Made by a program: the position numbers and the translations under genes | Assembly: GCA_963932145.1 (NCBI GenBank) | Contig: OZ010574.1 | Span: forward strand, 60,624,166 to 60,688,165 | Length of the DNA: 64,000 bases | Direction: 5' to 3' | Source of the DNA: Acanthosepion lycidas | Taxonomy: Eukaryota; Mollusca; Cephalopoda; Sepiida; Sepiidae | In this document: piece by piece, positions 54,606-64,000 of the stretch | How positions within the stretch are numbered: the first letter of the stretch is position 1 | Layout: the number at the start of each line of letters is the position of its first letter | Notes under the pieces: generated by a model | Seen by the model: only the letters and a program-made list of their open reading frames with translations | What the model was told of the DNA's origin: nothing | Databases searched by the model: none

Positions 54606-54740
54606 TGAGCATAGAAGTCAACACTTAGAGGCGACACTATGTTTCATGCTATATGCAATCGTCAGGCCTGACGATTGCATATAGCATGAAACAGACTGTC
54701 GCCTCTAAGTGTTGACTTCTATGTTCACTTTTATATTTAC
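54601..54740. repeat. Near-perfect 138-bp palindrome
   Basis: Arms 54601-54668 and 54669-54738 are inverse copies with almost no loop, centred on caggcctg. Only three or four differences occur, including an extra 'gact' in the right arm. Confidence 0.95.
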
Positions 54741-54808
54741 ACACGCTCTATCTCTGATATTGAGCACTTTATCCCATAAATATAGCACACCTTACGACTA
54801 TATTTCTT

Positions 54809-54811
<3 letters not shown>

Positions 54812-54881
<70 letters not shown>
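54812..54881. repeat. (TA)n microsatellite
   Basis: Perfect TA run. Confidence 0.95.
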
Positions 54882-54886
<5 letters not shown>

Positions 54887-54920
54887 ATGAAATAGAAAAA
54901 GTACGACCATTATTTTAATG

Positions 54921-55105
54921 TTTTTTGTTATACGTTATTTATATAGACACAAATATTTAAGTAAATACGCTGTTTATAACAAACAGTATTAACAAGATTT
55001 AGCGGCCTGAATGTCCGAGAAATGTCATAGAAATATGCGCCCTTCGACAGGAATCGAACCTGTATCCGACACGTCACCGTTATATAGCGGCAGCCACATA
55101 AATTT
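54921..55105 (-). mobile_element. SINE-3, third copy
   Basis: On the minus strand ggatacaggttcgattcctg is identical to the B-box region of 798-878, and the body (ctcggacattcaggc, tactgtttgttataaacagc, aaatatttgtgtctatataa) matches 900-990. The 5' half of the tRNA part is diverged. Confidence 0.8.
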
Positions 55106-55555
55106 CGACGTCTCAAATTAATAACCACTTTGCGTGATTAAAGTGTTCAAATGAGCCGTACGTAAGGCTGCTTTTACGGTTAAAGAGTAATATTTAATAA
55201 CTATAGAGCTTTGAAAAACTAAAGACAGGAGAATGCTCGTTGAAGCTTCTGGACGACTTCTAAACAAGCCTGATACGACTTAAGTTGAGGAGTTGATTTC
55301 GCTGATCTGCGTCTCTTATGAAGAGGGAATTTATAAAATCTTTCTTCACGCAGTGAAATTTATAAGCGTTGTGGCGGGGAGGAAATGTTGAAAAGCGCAA
55401 ACGTCAGATGTTAAATCAAGTGGTAAAACATGGGGCCGACCATGAGTTTTTTTTGTTTTTTTTAATGAAAATTTGTAAGGAAAACTGGATGAAATAAACA
55501 ACAGGATACATGAAAACCGATTTTTCAACCGATTTTTTTTTATTTGTCGTACTTA
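55106..55555. other. Unassigned DNA
   Basis: No feature supported. Confidence 0.4.
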
Positions 55556-55559
55556 CCAA

Positions 55560-57010
55560 TGGGCCAGACGAATGCTATGAAGACTAGGTGCTTATGGCGG
55601 AAACCGACCTCATAAATCAAGAACCTATATTGGTAGGAAACAGCCTGCGTACGGATAGAAAATGACTTCAGCAGATATACAAAAATAGAAAGAGTCGTAC
55701 GGCAAGGATGTGTCTTCTCACCGGACTTATTCAAACTATACAGTGAGGCAATTCTGAGAGAACTAGGTAAAACCTACCAGGATTCATCATTGGCGGCTAC
55801 AATCTTAACAACATAAGATATGGAGATGACGCAATGCTGATAGCAGATACAGAAAGGAAATTAAAAAAAACTCCTACAGAAGATATAGCGAAGGAAAGCG
55901 AGAAGAAGGGACTAAGCATAATCTACAAGAAGACCGACCTCATAAATCAAGAACCTCTATTGGTAGGGAAACAGCCTGCGTACGGATAGAAAATGACTTC
56001 AGCAGATATACAAAAATAGAAAGAGTCGTACGGCAAGGATGTGTCTTCTCACCGGACTTATTCAAACTATACAGTGAGGCAATTCTGAGAGAACTAGGTA
56101 AAACCTACCAGGATTCATCATTGGCGGCTACAATCTTAACAACATAAGCTATGGAGATGACGCAATGCTGATAGCAGATACAGAAAGGAAATTAAAAAAA
56201 ACTCCTACAGAAGGTATAGCGAAGGAAAGCGAGAAGAAGGGACTAAGCATAAACTACAAGAAGACCGACCTCATAAATCAAGAACCTATATTGGTAGGGA
56301 AACAGCCTGCGTACGGATAGAAAATGACTTCAGCAGATATACAAAAATAGAAAATTCTGCACGGTCATCAGCAAAAAGATGAGTCAGAAATGCGATTTAT
56401 AGGTCGTAGACACTAAAATCAAGCAGGTTCAGAAATTTATATATCTGCAAAGTGTTCTGCCAGAGAACAGAAAGTGCGACGCTGAGAGTTGAAGACGTGT
56501 TGGGATAGCCAAAGACTCATTCCAAAGGCTAGTTAGAATATTACAAGACAGGAGGATTTCGTTGATAACAAAGAATACTGAACTGCTACGTGATATCTGT
56601 CCTTCTTTATGGTAGCGAATGTTGGACGATCTCCTCAAAGATGAAGAAGGGACTCGAGGCAACGGAGGTATGGTTCTACAGAAGGATGCTAACGATACCA
56701 TGGACCGAACATGTGAGCAACGATGAGGTTTTGGAGAGGATGCAAATAAAGAGTAAACTTATATTTAACACCAGGAAGATACAGCTGAAATTTATGGGAC
56801 ACTTAATGAGAAAGGTGGGCTTGGATAATCTGATACTCACAAGTCAGATAGAGCGAAAGCGAGACAAGGGAAAGCAACGCGTGACATACCTAGCGGGATT
56901 AAGCAAGTGGATGGCAGAACGGAGTCTGGGAGAAGTAGCAAAAAGACAAAACTTAATGTAGAACTACAAGTGCAGCCACGGAGGAAGTGGAGCCACGGCA
57001 CAAAAAAGAA
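55560..57010 (+). mobile_element. LINE-R, longest copy, with 330-bp triplication
   Basis: RT palm region: GGYNLNNIRYGDDAMLIADT and ERKLKKLLQK..KESEKKGL in shifting frames. The Y-G-D-D string is the polymerase catalytic box (usually YADD). After the triplication, 56380-56580 holds the VDTKIKQVQKFIYLQSVL region, then an open frame reads MISVLLYGSECWTISSKMKK, GLEATEVWFYRRMLTIPWTE, HVSNDEVLERMQIKSKLIFN, FMGHLMRKVGLDNLILTSQI and ERKRDKGKQRVTYLAGLSKW. It lacks the endonuclease domain (5' truncated) and has stops in the palm. Confidence 0.88.
55603..56360 (+). repeat. 330-bp tandem repeat of the LINE-R palm domain
   Basis: Copies start at 55603, 55933 and 56264 (the last about 95 bp long), each beginning accgacctcataaatcaaga. 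The two full copies differ at only about five positions. 330 bp is 110 codons. Confidence 0.95.
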
Positions 57011-57625
57011 GAAGGTTAGGGTTTCAACAAGGCAATGGTGTTGTGATATTTTGGATTGAGACTATACGTGATGAGGTGGTGGGCCTAGGGTGAATAGGGG
57101 AGGTTGATTTTTCACTTATTTTGAGAAAATCGACACTGCATTAGGTGCGAAAGCTGGGGTTTGATGTGATAAGTACTGACACCAAAAATTAGATTCATAG
57201 ATTTTATCAAATTTTGAGAATTTAGTTTTAAAGATCGTCTGATACAAATGTACAGGAATACCTAATTTCCACAGGTTTCTGCTTACAAAGTGACTTAAAA
57301 ATTTTACTATTTCAAGAATAAATCCAAATAAAGCTGTTATCATTTGTATTAAATACATTGAATGGAAAATGTATTAAAACAAGAATTCCAATTATGAATC
57401 ACCACAAGCAAAATATGCAATTTTATTTACTTTATTCAATAATTAAAAAAATTGTAAAAGTTTAAAAAAAAGATTTATTGGATCATGTATTAGATCTTAA
57501 TTAATAAAAACAAAATTATAGATAAACGTGTATATAACACCATAATACTGCTGAGCACAAATTATAAGACAAAATGTTTTAAATTAGCATTGTTTATTGA
57601 AAATCGTAAAAACTATTGCGCCTTA
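57011..57625. other. Unassigned AT-rich DNA
   Basis: No feature supported. Confidence 0.4.
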
Positions 57626-57627
57626 TA

Positions 57628-57706
57628 TTAGGTTGGTGCAAAAATAATGTCGTTTTTGACGTTAAAAAATACGTCAAAAAACGATATTATTTTTGCACCA
57701 ACCTAA
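57628..57706. mobile_element. MADE1-like mariner MITE, intact
   Basis: 79-bp near-perfect palindrome of mariner ends, TTAGGTTGGTGCAAAAATAA to its complement ...GCACCAACCTAA, flanked on both sides by TA (57626-57627; 57707-57708). The length equals that of human MADE1 (about 80 bp), a known MITE of Hsmar1; this is a parallel case, not necessarily the same family. Confidence 0.95.
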
Positions 57707-58011
57707 TAATATATTACATCATAATATTGCTAAATTATTCAGTATAATTTTACTTTGAAGTAAATGAAGGTCTTATTTGATGATTTAGTAATAATGTCCG
57801 TGTGCCTTGCATCTTATCCATATAAAATTTGTAATGTTTCAGAAAATTATAATTTTTATAAGGCTTTTCACTGATCACTGGAATAAAATTCCAACGCTAC
57901 GATTTTGAATTTAAACTTAAATCTTCAAACTCGTTTCCTCAAAAAACATTAACGGTTAGGAAAAAAAGATTATGTTTCATTATTTATCATGTCAAATTGA
58001 GTGCAATACCA

Positions 58012-58410
58012 TGGTTCCAAAATCGACCTGACCTAATGCTGACTTCTCAGACATATATTGAGTTTTTTCAAAACATATATGGAGCCGTAGTTCAAGAAGA
58101 ATCCAGCGTTAGAAAGATAATTTTTATGCACAACAATGCTCCATCGCATTCGGTGAAGAAAACTAATGAATAAAATATGAATTTGAAGTGACTGACTTGT
58201 TCATCGCTCTTTAACTCGATTGAAAAGAATGCAGAATATTTTGAAGCGGAAGGTTTACATTGGTGAATGGTAATTTGCCAACGGAGATTAACTTTGGAAC
58301 GCTATTCTAGACATTGTACGGTCTGTTTCATATGAAGAAATCAATATATGGACTGCTTCTAAAACTAGTTTCAGAAAATGGAACGTGTGTATTTTTATGT
58401 TATCTTTATA
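58012..58410 (+). pseudogene. Tc1/mariner-type transposase remnant
   Basis: Reads SWFQNRPDLMLTSQTYIEFF, SSVRKIIFMHNNAPSHSVKK, then, shifted, RMQNILKRKVYIGEW and LWNAILDIVRSVSYEEINIW. The MHNNAPSH block corresponds to the HDNAPSH catalytic motif of Tc1-like enzymes, with the catalytic Asp changed to Asn. The P-N-S-P-D-L-N-P-I-E motif is degraded. No terminal repeats were identified. Confidence 0.7.
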
Positions 58411-58556
58411 ATATGTCTTTATTATAAAGGAATTGTTTTCATTTTTTTCTGTTTAAAGAATTGGCTGTTGTAATACATGTGCATGTTCCGTAATTATAAT
58501 TTGTAATTACAACATATTTATTGAAATTTCGGTATTGATTTATTTGTTTGTGACAG

Positions 58557-58815
58557 TTTATCAACCTTTCACGGGTTATTTAAAGCCAGAAAATATTTTT
58601 AGTCTGTCAGAATTTTTTGGAGATAATAATGATTTACTGATGCAACCCTATTAATTAATCCATAGCTGGGAGAGAACAGGTTGATTCATACCTTTTCCCA
58701 AGAGTATTTGTGTGTAAGTGAATATAACGAACCCGACTGGAATTGGAAATCGGCTCTCCGATTTCCAATTCTGAGCCGTTATCCATTACACCACCCGCAC
58801 ATCCAGGCTTATAGC
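58557..58815 (-). mobile_element. SINE-1 with shared 3' tail
   Basis: On the minus strand: gcgggtggtgtaatggataa, cggagagccgatttccaatt and tcgggttcgttatattcact, then ttacacacaaatactcttgg, ccagctatggattaatt, and finally ctggctttaaataacccgtg and aggttgataaactg. Confidence 0.85.
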
Positions 58816-58892
58816 ATCTGGTATTCCCAAACGCTTAACCCTCGCTATATGGCGTTGTATAAAGAAGTATAATATGATTAATTTGTTTTTAC

Positions 58893-59105
58893 GGCTTATC
58901 AATTCTTTTCAGGTTATTTAAAGCCAGAGAATTTTTTTAGATTAAAATATTTTTTGAGATAATAATAATTTACTGCTACAGGTCATACTATTTAACCCAT
59001 AGCTGGAAGAAGAGAAGTTAGTTTTATACCTTTACCCAAGGATTTTTGCGCGTAGGTGTATATAACGAGCCTTACTGGGATTAAAACTTGTTTCCATTTC
59101 CTCTA
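58893..59105 (-). mobile_element. SINE-1 with shared 3' tail, second adjacent copy
   Basis: Same order as the previous element but the head is truncated: the match starts at ttttaatcccagtaaggctc and ends aaataacctgaaaagaattg. The two copies lie in the same direction 75-80 bp apart. Confidence 0.75.
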
Positions 59106-59159
59106 AAACTTCTACATGTTCTCTCTATGGTATTCTCATTATCCTTTTATATAGCCAGA

Positions 59160-59300
59160 CGTTCCATAGCGGTCACTTCTCGGACCAACCCTCTTTTTAC
59201 TTTACATAAATGATCTGCCTAAGAGTATACTCCGATCGTTTGTAATTATCTGTGCTGATGATACAATAGTGTATGGGTATAGCTGATCTCTCCTCTGACT
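59160..59300 (+). pseudogene. LINE-C RT catalytic region, fragment 1
   Basis: From 59185 it reads PTLFLLYINDLPKSILRSFV then IICADDTIVYGYS. These are the FLLYINDL and (F/Y)ADDTT.Y blocks of reverse transcriptases, with CADD in place of YADD. Confidence 0.8.
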
Positions 59301-59329
59301 TAGCTCTAACAGCTCAGAGGGTTCCATCT

Positions 59330-59585
59330 TCAAAGTCCATTCAAAAACCATCAAGAGATCGGTGAATAAGTTTAAAAAAGAGGGAACAGTAGAGAAGAAA
59401 ACTGGATCAGGAGATCACAACAGAAAGAGGGATCATCGTTTCAACTTAGAGCTAAATACATTTTTATTGTTCAAAGTAGAATCCGATAGTGTTATAAAAA
59501 CCTTAGAGAATTCCAGTAAGATATCTTTAATCATTTCTAAGATACAACATGGAAAATTTAATCTAACAATTGGACAATTTTGCTA
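59330..59585 (+). other. Possible transposase helix-turn-helix fragment
   Basis: A 75-codon frame starts VNKFKKEGTVEKKTGSGDHN. The V.KFK..G.V..K.GSGR phrase is common in Tc1/mariner N-termini, but nothing else supports it and the rest of the frame is unrecognised. Confidence 0.25.
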
Positions 59586-59719
59586 TTAAACCGGTATTTT
59601 TCACTTCTAATAAATAAAAACAGATTTCAATTACTGCTTTACGTAAATTACATCTCTATTTGCATAATTAATATGTATTTTGTTTACCTTTGTAAGTAAA
59701 GTGGCTCAGTTCTGAAGCA

Positions 59720-60400
59720 CTTTTTTTACTATACATAAATGATTCTACCTAAGAGTATACTATCATTTATGAATATCTATGCCAATGATAAAACGATATA
59801 TGAGTGCACCCAAAAAATTCGTGATGACCATAGTTTGGCTGCTAATCTCCCCTCTGATCTAAGCTCTATCTCAATGGGTGGGGGGAAAACTGTCTGGTTA
59901 TATTCTATGCCTCGAAGAACAGACTAGTAACATTCCATCATCGCTGATCTGACTCCGAAGTACCATCAGTCAGGATGAATGGATGTTCCCTCGCAACTAC
60001 TGAGTCTTAAACCCAGCCCAGACCTGAAATGAAACTCGTATATACGAGCCATCGTTAACGATGCAGGAAGAAGGATCGGTTCCCTGTACCGCTTCTACAT
60101 AGATCCTCGTGCTATCCTCTACCTTTACAAGAGCCAGATCAGGTCTAAGATACTGTCATATTTGGGCAGGAGTTACCCAGTCGTCACTTTCTAATAGCGA
60201 TAGAATACAAAAGCGTCTCTGCTTCCTTTGTGGGTGACAAATGATTTTCCACTCTGCACACGCTCTTTCACAGATGAGATGTAGCAAGCGTCTCACTGCT
60301 CTATCGCTATTTGCATGGAAAGTGTTCAGACGAGCTATATTCCTTAGTTCCACCAGTTCTATCCTTCACGGCTAGGTAGCGCTATGACGCGCCCATTGTA
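59720..60400 (+). pseudogene. LINE-C RT to C-terminus, fragment 2
   Basis: Reads SILSFMNIYANDKTIYECTQ, KIRDDHSLAANLPSDLSSIS, then after frameshifts RRIGSLYRFYIDPRAILYLY, KSQIRSK, CHIWAGVTQSSLSNSDRIQK and RLCFLCG. The catalytic YADD is YAND. Block order agrees with a CR1-type RT from palm to thumb. The terminal segment stops at rrAIFLSSTSSILHG. Confidence 0.8.
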
Positions 60401-61262
60401 ACGAGCTATATTCCTTAGTTCCACCGATGATACAACGATATATGGGGACACCTCCGAAACTCGTAATGACCAGAGATTGGCAGCTGATCTCCCCTCCGAT
60501 CTTGTTTTAACATCTCAATGGGTGGGGAAAAAACTGGCTGGTTTCATTTAATGCCTTGAAAACCTAACTAGTTATATTTCCTCATCGTCAATCGGATCCT
60601 GAACTAGTCACTATGAATAGATTTGTTCTCCCTGGGAGGCCCCGTAACTTGAGCGAAACATCAATCGAGATGGTACTCGTACATAAAAATACTGGTTACC
60701 AGTAGCGCCCCAGTAAGTACCCGATTCATCGTTCTATTCTCTACTTCTACCAGAGCCAGATCAGGCCTAAAATGGAGTACTGCTGTCATATTTGGGCAGG
60801 ATCTGCTTAGTCCTCATTTATCCAGTCTCGATATAGTCCAAAAGTACTTCTGCGTGCTTGTGGGTAACAAGTTATTTTTCCACCCTGTAACCCCTCTCTA
60901 AGAGACGAAACGTCGCAAGCTCTCACTTCTATATCGCTATTTCCATCGAAAGTGCTCAGACGAACTATCGTCCTTAGTTCCATCAGATCTATCCTTCACA
61001 GCTAGGACCCACCCTGCCACGCCGACTGTAGAAACCACCCTAACTACATTCCTATTTCATCGATGAGAAGTAAGTTCTATTCGACCAGCTACTTTCTGCG
61101 AACCACTGCTCGGTGGAACCAACTCCCAAGAGCATGTTTTTCTCGATCCCTACAATCTTAACCTGTTCAAGTCTAGTGTTAACCGTTATCTTTCTCACAT
61201 ATCCGCATACACTGTTTGGTAACTCGAGTGACCCCGGACCTTATACAGGGTGAACCGCACAG
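60400..61262 (+). pseudogene. LINE-C RT to 3' end, fragment 3
   Basis: Starts in the catalytic region (DDTTIYGDTSETRNDQRLAA), continues through LYFYQSQIRPKMEYCCHIWA and NVASSHFYIAISIESA-type thumb sequence in shifted frames, then FYSTSYFLRTTARWNQLPRA and the UTR to ggaccttatacagggtgaac. The junction repeats gagctatattccttagttcc from the end of fragment 2. Confidence 0.8.
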
Positions 61263-61267
61263 TAAAA

Positions 61268-61560
61268 ATATTCTCTGTTGCCTCAAGTCTTCTCTACATC
61301 TGTAAGGAAATTGTCCAGTACTCACTGCTATATAAAAGGATTGATATTATAGCAGTTCAGAATTCAGTTCTTTGTTTTTATTAGAATTTTCCTGTTTCTT
61401 GATACTTTGTTTCGCTTTCGGAAGGCATCTTTCGCGGTTTCAATACACCTTCGGATTTCGGTGTCACAATTCTGTCGTTTTCTGTACCAGTTTAATTCTA
61501 ATGTCTCTAGCTCACGGCCATATAACATTGAAACACCGGTTCCCGTACGATCACCGAAGT
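61268..61560 (-). mobile_element. LINE-R fragment
   Basis: Antisense reads LELNWYRKRQNCDTEIRRCI, ETAKDAFRKRNKVSRNRKIL and, shifted, ISVLEYWTISLQM, that is the CDTEIRRRI..AK.AF.....L block followed by the W-T-I block of LINE-R. Confidence 0.75.
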
Positions 61561-61604
61561 CAAGCAACGTCGACCCTTGTCAGGATATAGATGAGGGACC
61601 GATT

Positions 61605-61862
61605 GGATGTACGGTTGGTGTAAAGAGCAATGGCTCGGAATTGTTAATCGGATAGCCGAGTTCCAGTTTCATTTATTCACTTAGGTACTAATACTCTTGG
61701 GAAAGGCATGAATCCAACTATTCTCCCACAGCCATGTATTAATTAATAAAATTTGTATCACTAAATCCTTATTATCTCCCTCCCCCAATTTGTTTTACGA
61801 GCTAATTTTTTATGACTTTAAATAACATTCAAGAGGTTGATAAACCGTAAAAAATCAATCAT
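61605..61862 (+). mobile_element. SINE-1 with shared 3' tail
   Basis: gttggtgtaaagagcaatgg, aatcggatagccgagttcca, tactaatactcttgggaaag and ctcccacagccatg, ending gactttaaataacattcaag and aggttgataaaccgtaaaaa. Confidence 0.8.
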
Positions 61863-62260
61863 CAAGTAAATGTCTCCAATTTGAAGCTCGTACTCTTGCC
61901 TGGCCCTGTTGTTGAGGACCAAGCGTTCTGTCTAATAATTAAAGGTTAATCCTTTCTTCTCGTTTATCTTTGATACCTTTGGCAGGTAGATTACAGAGAA
62001 AAAGGTTTGGTGACACCCTGCATTTATTTTTAAAAATACTTTAAAATACATATTTTTTGTATATTTTTTAAAAGTAAAAGATAAAAATTTCAGTAACTAC
62101 AGTGTATTTGCTTTTATTTTTCCTTTTTCCTCCATGTTCTTAAAATTAAAACAGTATTAAAATAACTTAAAATGTGTTTTTATATAGTTAAATCAATTGC
62201 AATGCATTCCTATAGTAAAATCATTTGCAATGCATTCATATAGTAAAATCATTTATAATG
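61863..62260. other. Unassigned DNA
   Basis: A short tandem (ttgcaatgcattcatatagtaaaatca, three copies, 62190-62268) adjoins the LINE-R piece. Confidence 0.5.
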
Positions 62261-62264
62261 CATT

Positions 62265-63010
62265 CCTCTAGTTGCTTCATGTTTCTTCTTCATCTGTGAG
62301 ATTGGCCAGCATTCACTGCCATATAGGAAGATTGATATTACATAACAGTTCAGTGCTCTTTTCTTTGATTCCGTTGTCTCGAGTCACTTCTTCAACTGTG
62401 AGGAGATTGTCCAAAATTCACTGCCATATAGGAGGACTGATATTACATAATATTTCAGTACTCTTTTATTTGTTTCTATTGCCTCAAGTCTCTTCTTTAT
62501 CTGTGAGTAGATTGCCCAGCATTCACTGCCATATTGGAGGAAAGATATCACGTAACAGCTGAGTACTGTCTTCCTTATTTTCTAGCGAAGATTTTCTGTG
62601 TTAGTACTCTGCTTAGCTTTTACAATGTGTCTTTGCCTATCCCAATGCGCCTACGGATTTCAGTGTCACACATTTCGTCCTCTATTAAAACACTTGCCAG
62701 ATATTTAAATTGCTGTACTTGCTTGATTTTGGTATCTACAATTTGTAATTTGCATATTAGGCTCATCCTTTTACTATAGCGACAATAAATTCCGTCTTGC
62801 AGTTGATGCTGTTTTTTCTTCTCGTTTTTCTTCACTGTCTTCTGTAGGAGGCTATGAAGTTTTTTTTTTCTGCGTGTCCTATCAACACCGTATCATCTGC
62901 ATATCTTATATTGTTAAGACTGTAAACGTCACTAATGAATCATGGTAGGACTTCTAGTTCTCTCAGAATCGCCTCGCTGTATTTGTTAAATATTCAAGAA
63001 TGTATGCAGA
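62265..63010 (-). mobile_element. LINE-R fragment with the same internal amplification
   Basis: Antisense: GDSERTRSPTMIH..DVYSLNN, RRHAEKKKLHSLLQKTVKKN, LQIVDTKIKQVQQFKYLASV, LIEDEMCDTEIRRRIGIGKD, then the W-T-I block three times (next entry). The palm catalytic box lies just beyond recognisable sequence. Confidence 0.8.
62272..62565 (-). repeat. ~105-bp tandem repeat inside LINE-R, second locus
   Basis: Three copies, with matched positions 62272, 62374 and 62479 (spacings 102 and 105). They cover the same coding segment as the array at 53296 (VISVLLYGSECWTISSQMKK). The copies are more diverged than at 53296. Confidence 0.9.
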
Positions 63011-63114
63011 TAAACTGTAACTTCTCTTGCCCACTCTCCTGCCAATGACTACGCATTCGCTTATTATTAATGGTAAGTTTGTAGGAAATTATGTTGTCCA
63101 GGTATTGTTATATT

Positions 63115-64000
63115 AAAAATAACGAATTACATAGTTTCAAACAACTGTCTCCCATCGTTCTACAAACTTGTTGCTGCCATTTTTGTAGAAACTTCGTGTT
63201 TCTTGTTGGAAGAATGTTGTGAAGTAGTTTTCGGCTGACTGTAAAGAGTTAAATTTTTTGTCCTTTAAATTGTTCTGTGGCGACAGGAACAAATAAAAAT
63301 CAAAAGGAGACAAATCAAGAGAATACGTTGGATGTTGGAAGATTTCTCATTTCAACTCTTTAAGCTTCGGTAAGGGCTGTTTTGCAACATGTGATCTTGT
63401 GTTATCGTGGTGGGAAATTAAACCTTTTCAATTTGCCAAAATCGGCCGTTTTTCTTGAATAGCTGCTTTGAGATTGGTGAGTTTGTCGCAGAACTTCTTT
63501 GTATTAGGTTGGTGCAAAAATAATGACGTAATAATGTCGTTTTTTTAACGTTAAAAATACTTCAAAAAACGACATCTTTACGTCATTATTTTTTGCACCA
63601 ACCTAATAGTTATTGTTTCGCCAGCTGGAAGAAGCACGACGTGAATTATCCCTCTGCAATTCCACCAAACGGACAACACCTTCATTGGATGCAAGCCGAC
63701 ATTAACCACAGGTTCTTCACATTTCCAGCTCCGTTTGCGAAGAATGTCGTCATAAACAATCCATTTTTCATTGCCCGTGCCAATTCTTTTCAAGAACAGC
63801 TCGTTTTCGGAACGGAACAGCAAAAAAATCGCCGCCGAAACACAATCGAGATTGTTCAGAGAATATGGCACCCAAGTGTCGAGTTTGGAAACGAAGCCAG
63901 GATTTTTCAGATGGCGAAAAGCAGTTGAGATATCGATTTTCAAACTCTTAGCAATCTTTTCCGTCTAAATATTCGGATTATTCTAAACGATGGCAAGCAA
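63115..64000 (-). pseudogene. Mariner transposase, split by a MITE, running off the window
   Basis: On the minus strand from 64000: KIAKSLKIDISTAFRHLKNP, FVSKLDTWVPYSLNN, LFLKRIGTGNEKWIVYDDIL, RKRSWKCEEP and LHPMKVLSVWWNCRGIIHVV up to LLPAGETIT; then, after the MITE, KKFCDKLTNLKAAIQEKRPI, GLISHHDNTRSHVAKQ, WEISQHPTYSLDLSPFDFYL and KFVERWETVVWNYVI. This gives a second helix-turn-helix, the W-V-P-H-like linker and all three DD34D regions. The first catalytic Asp is Asn (TGNEKW for TGDEKW). The first HTH lies beyond the window end. Its helix-turn-helix differs from the one at 37163, so it is another mariner lineage. Confidence 0.88.
63504..63606. mobile_element. MADE1-like mariner MITE inside a mariner transposase
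   Basis: A 103-bp inverted-repeat element with TTAGGTTGGTGCAAAAATAA ends, flanked by TA (63502-63503; 63607-63608). It is longer than the 79-bp copy because a short extra inverted segment (gacgtaataat / cgtcattatt) lies inside each arm. Confidence 0.93.

Overview
The window looks like a metazoan nuclear intergenic or intronic region built almost entirely from transposable-element remains and simple repeats. I found no host protein-coding exon, no intact host gene and nothing prokaryotic. The base composition is AT-rich, long (TA)n and tetranucleotide tracts are frequent, and decayed non-LTR retrotransposon 3' ends are very dense, together with tRNA-derived SINEs, Tc1/mariner elements, Penelope-like fragments and a Helitron. 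This mixture suggests a lophotrochozoan, most likely a cephalopod mollusc. The taxonomic call is an inference from repeat content, not from a marker gene.

I recognise six non-LTR families and use working names. LINE-A is a Jockey/CR1-like ORF2 C-terminus whose 3' UTR ends in 'gtgaaatg' plus an A- or TA-rich tail; it has the most copies. LINE-R is RTE-like, with an LYGSECWTI-type C-terminal domain. LINE-C is a second CR1/Jockey-like family. LINE-D, LINE-E and LINE-F are seen as one or two C-terminal pieces each. SINE-1 is a tRNA-headed element of about 250-320 bp with at least eight copies. SINE-2 and SINE-3 are further tRNA-headed elements. Repeat T is a dispersed composite that shares its 3' tail with SINE-1.

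Layout. 1-10 kb: LINE-F tail, an inverted SINE-3 pair, a pogo-like non-autonomous transposon, repeat R1 copy 1, Penelope-like RT and hammerhead-like pieces, LINE-R and LINE-E. 10-21 kb: microsatellites, SINE-1, LINE-C, repeat T, a hAT-like element with internal 85-bp repeats, and a LINE-R split by a solo LTR. 21-30 kb: an AT minisatellite, LINE-A and LINE-R fragments, a U2 snRNA fragment beside SINE-2, a deleted mariner with both ends, a 31-bp minisatellite and LINE-D. 30-42 kb: many LINE-A copies, a Helitron inside repeat R1 copy 2, a 15-bp satellite, and a mariner inside LINE-A. 42-50 kb: simple repeats, a Tc1-like remnant, a fold-back element, LINE-F and LINE-C. 50-64 kb: mariner MITEs, LINE-R copies carrying internal tandem amplifications, a long hairpin, a Tc1-like pseudogene, LINE-C pieces, and a mariner transposase split by a MITE.

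No pathway or operon is present. The relationships that matter are nested insertions. Several can be dated relative to each other because the target duplication is visible and, in three cases, removing the insert restores either a reading frame or a paralogous empty site. I see no evidence of a novel functional system. The most informative observations are these nested insertions, the recurrent 105-bp amplification inside LINE-R, the hammerhead-like motifs, and the U2 snRNA fragment.
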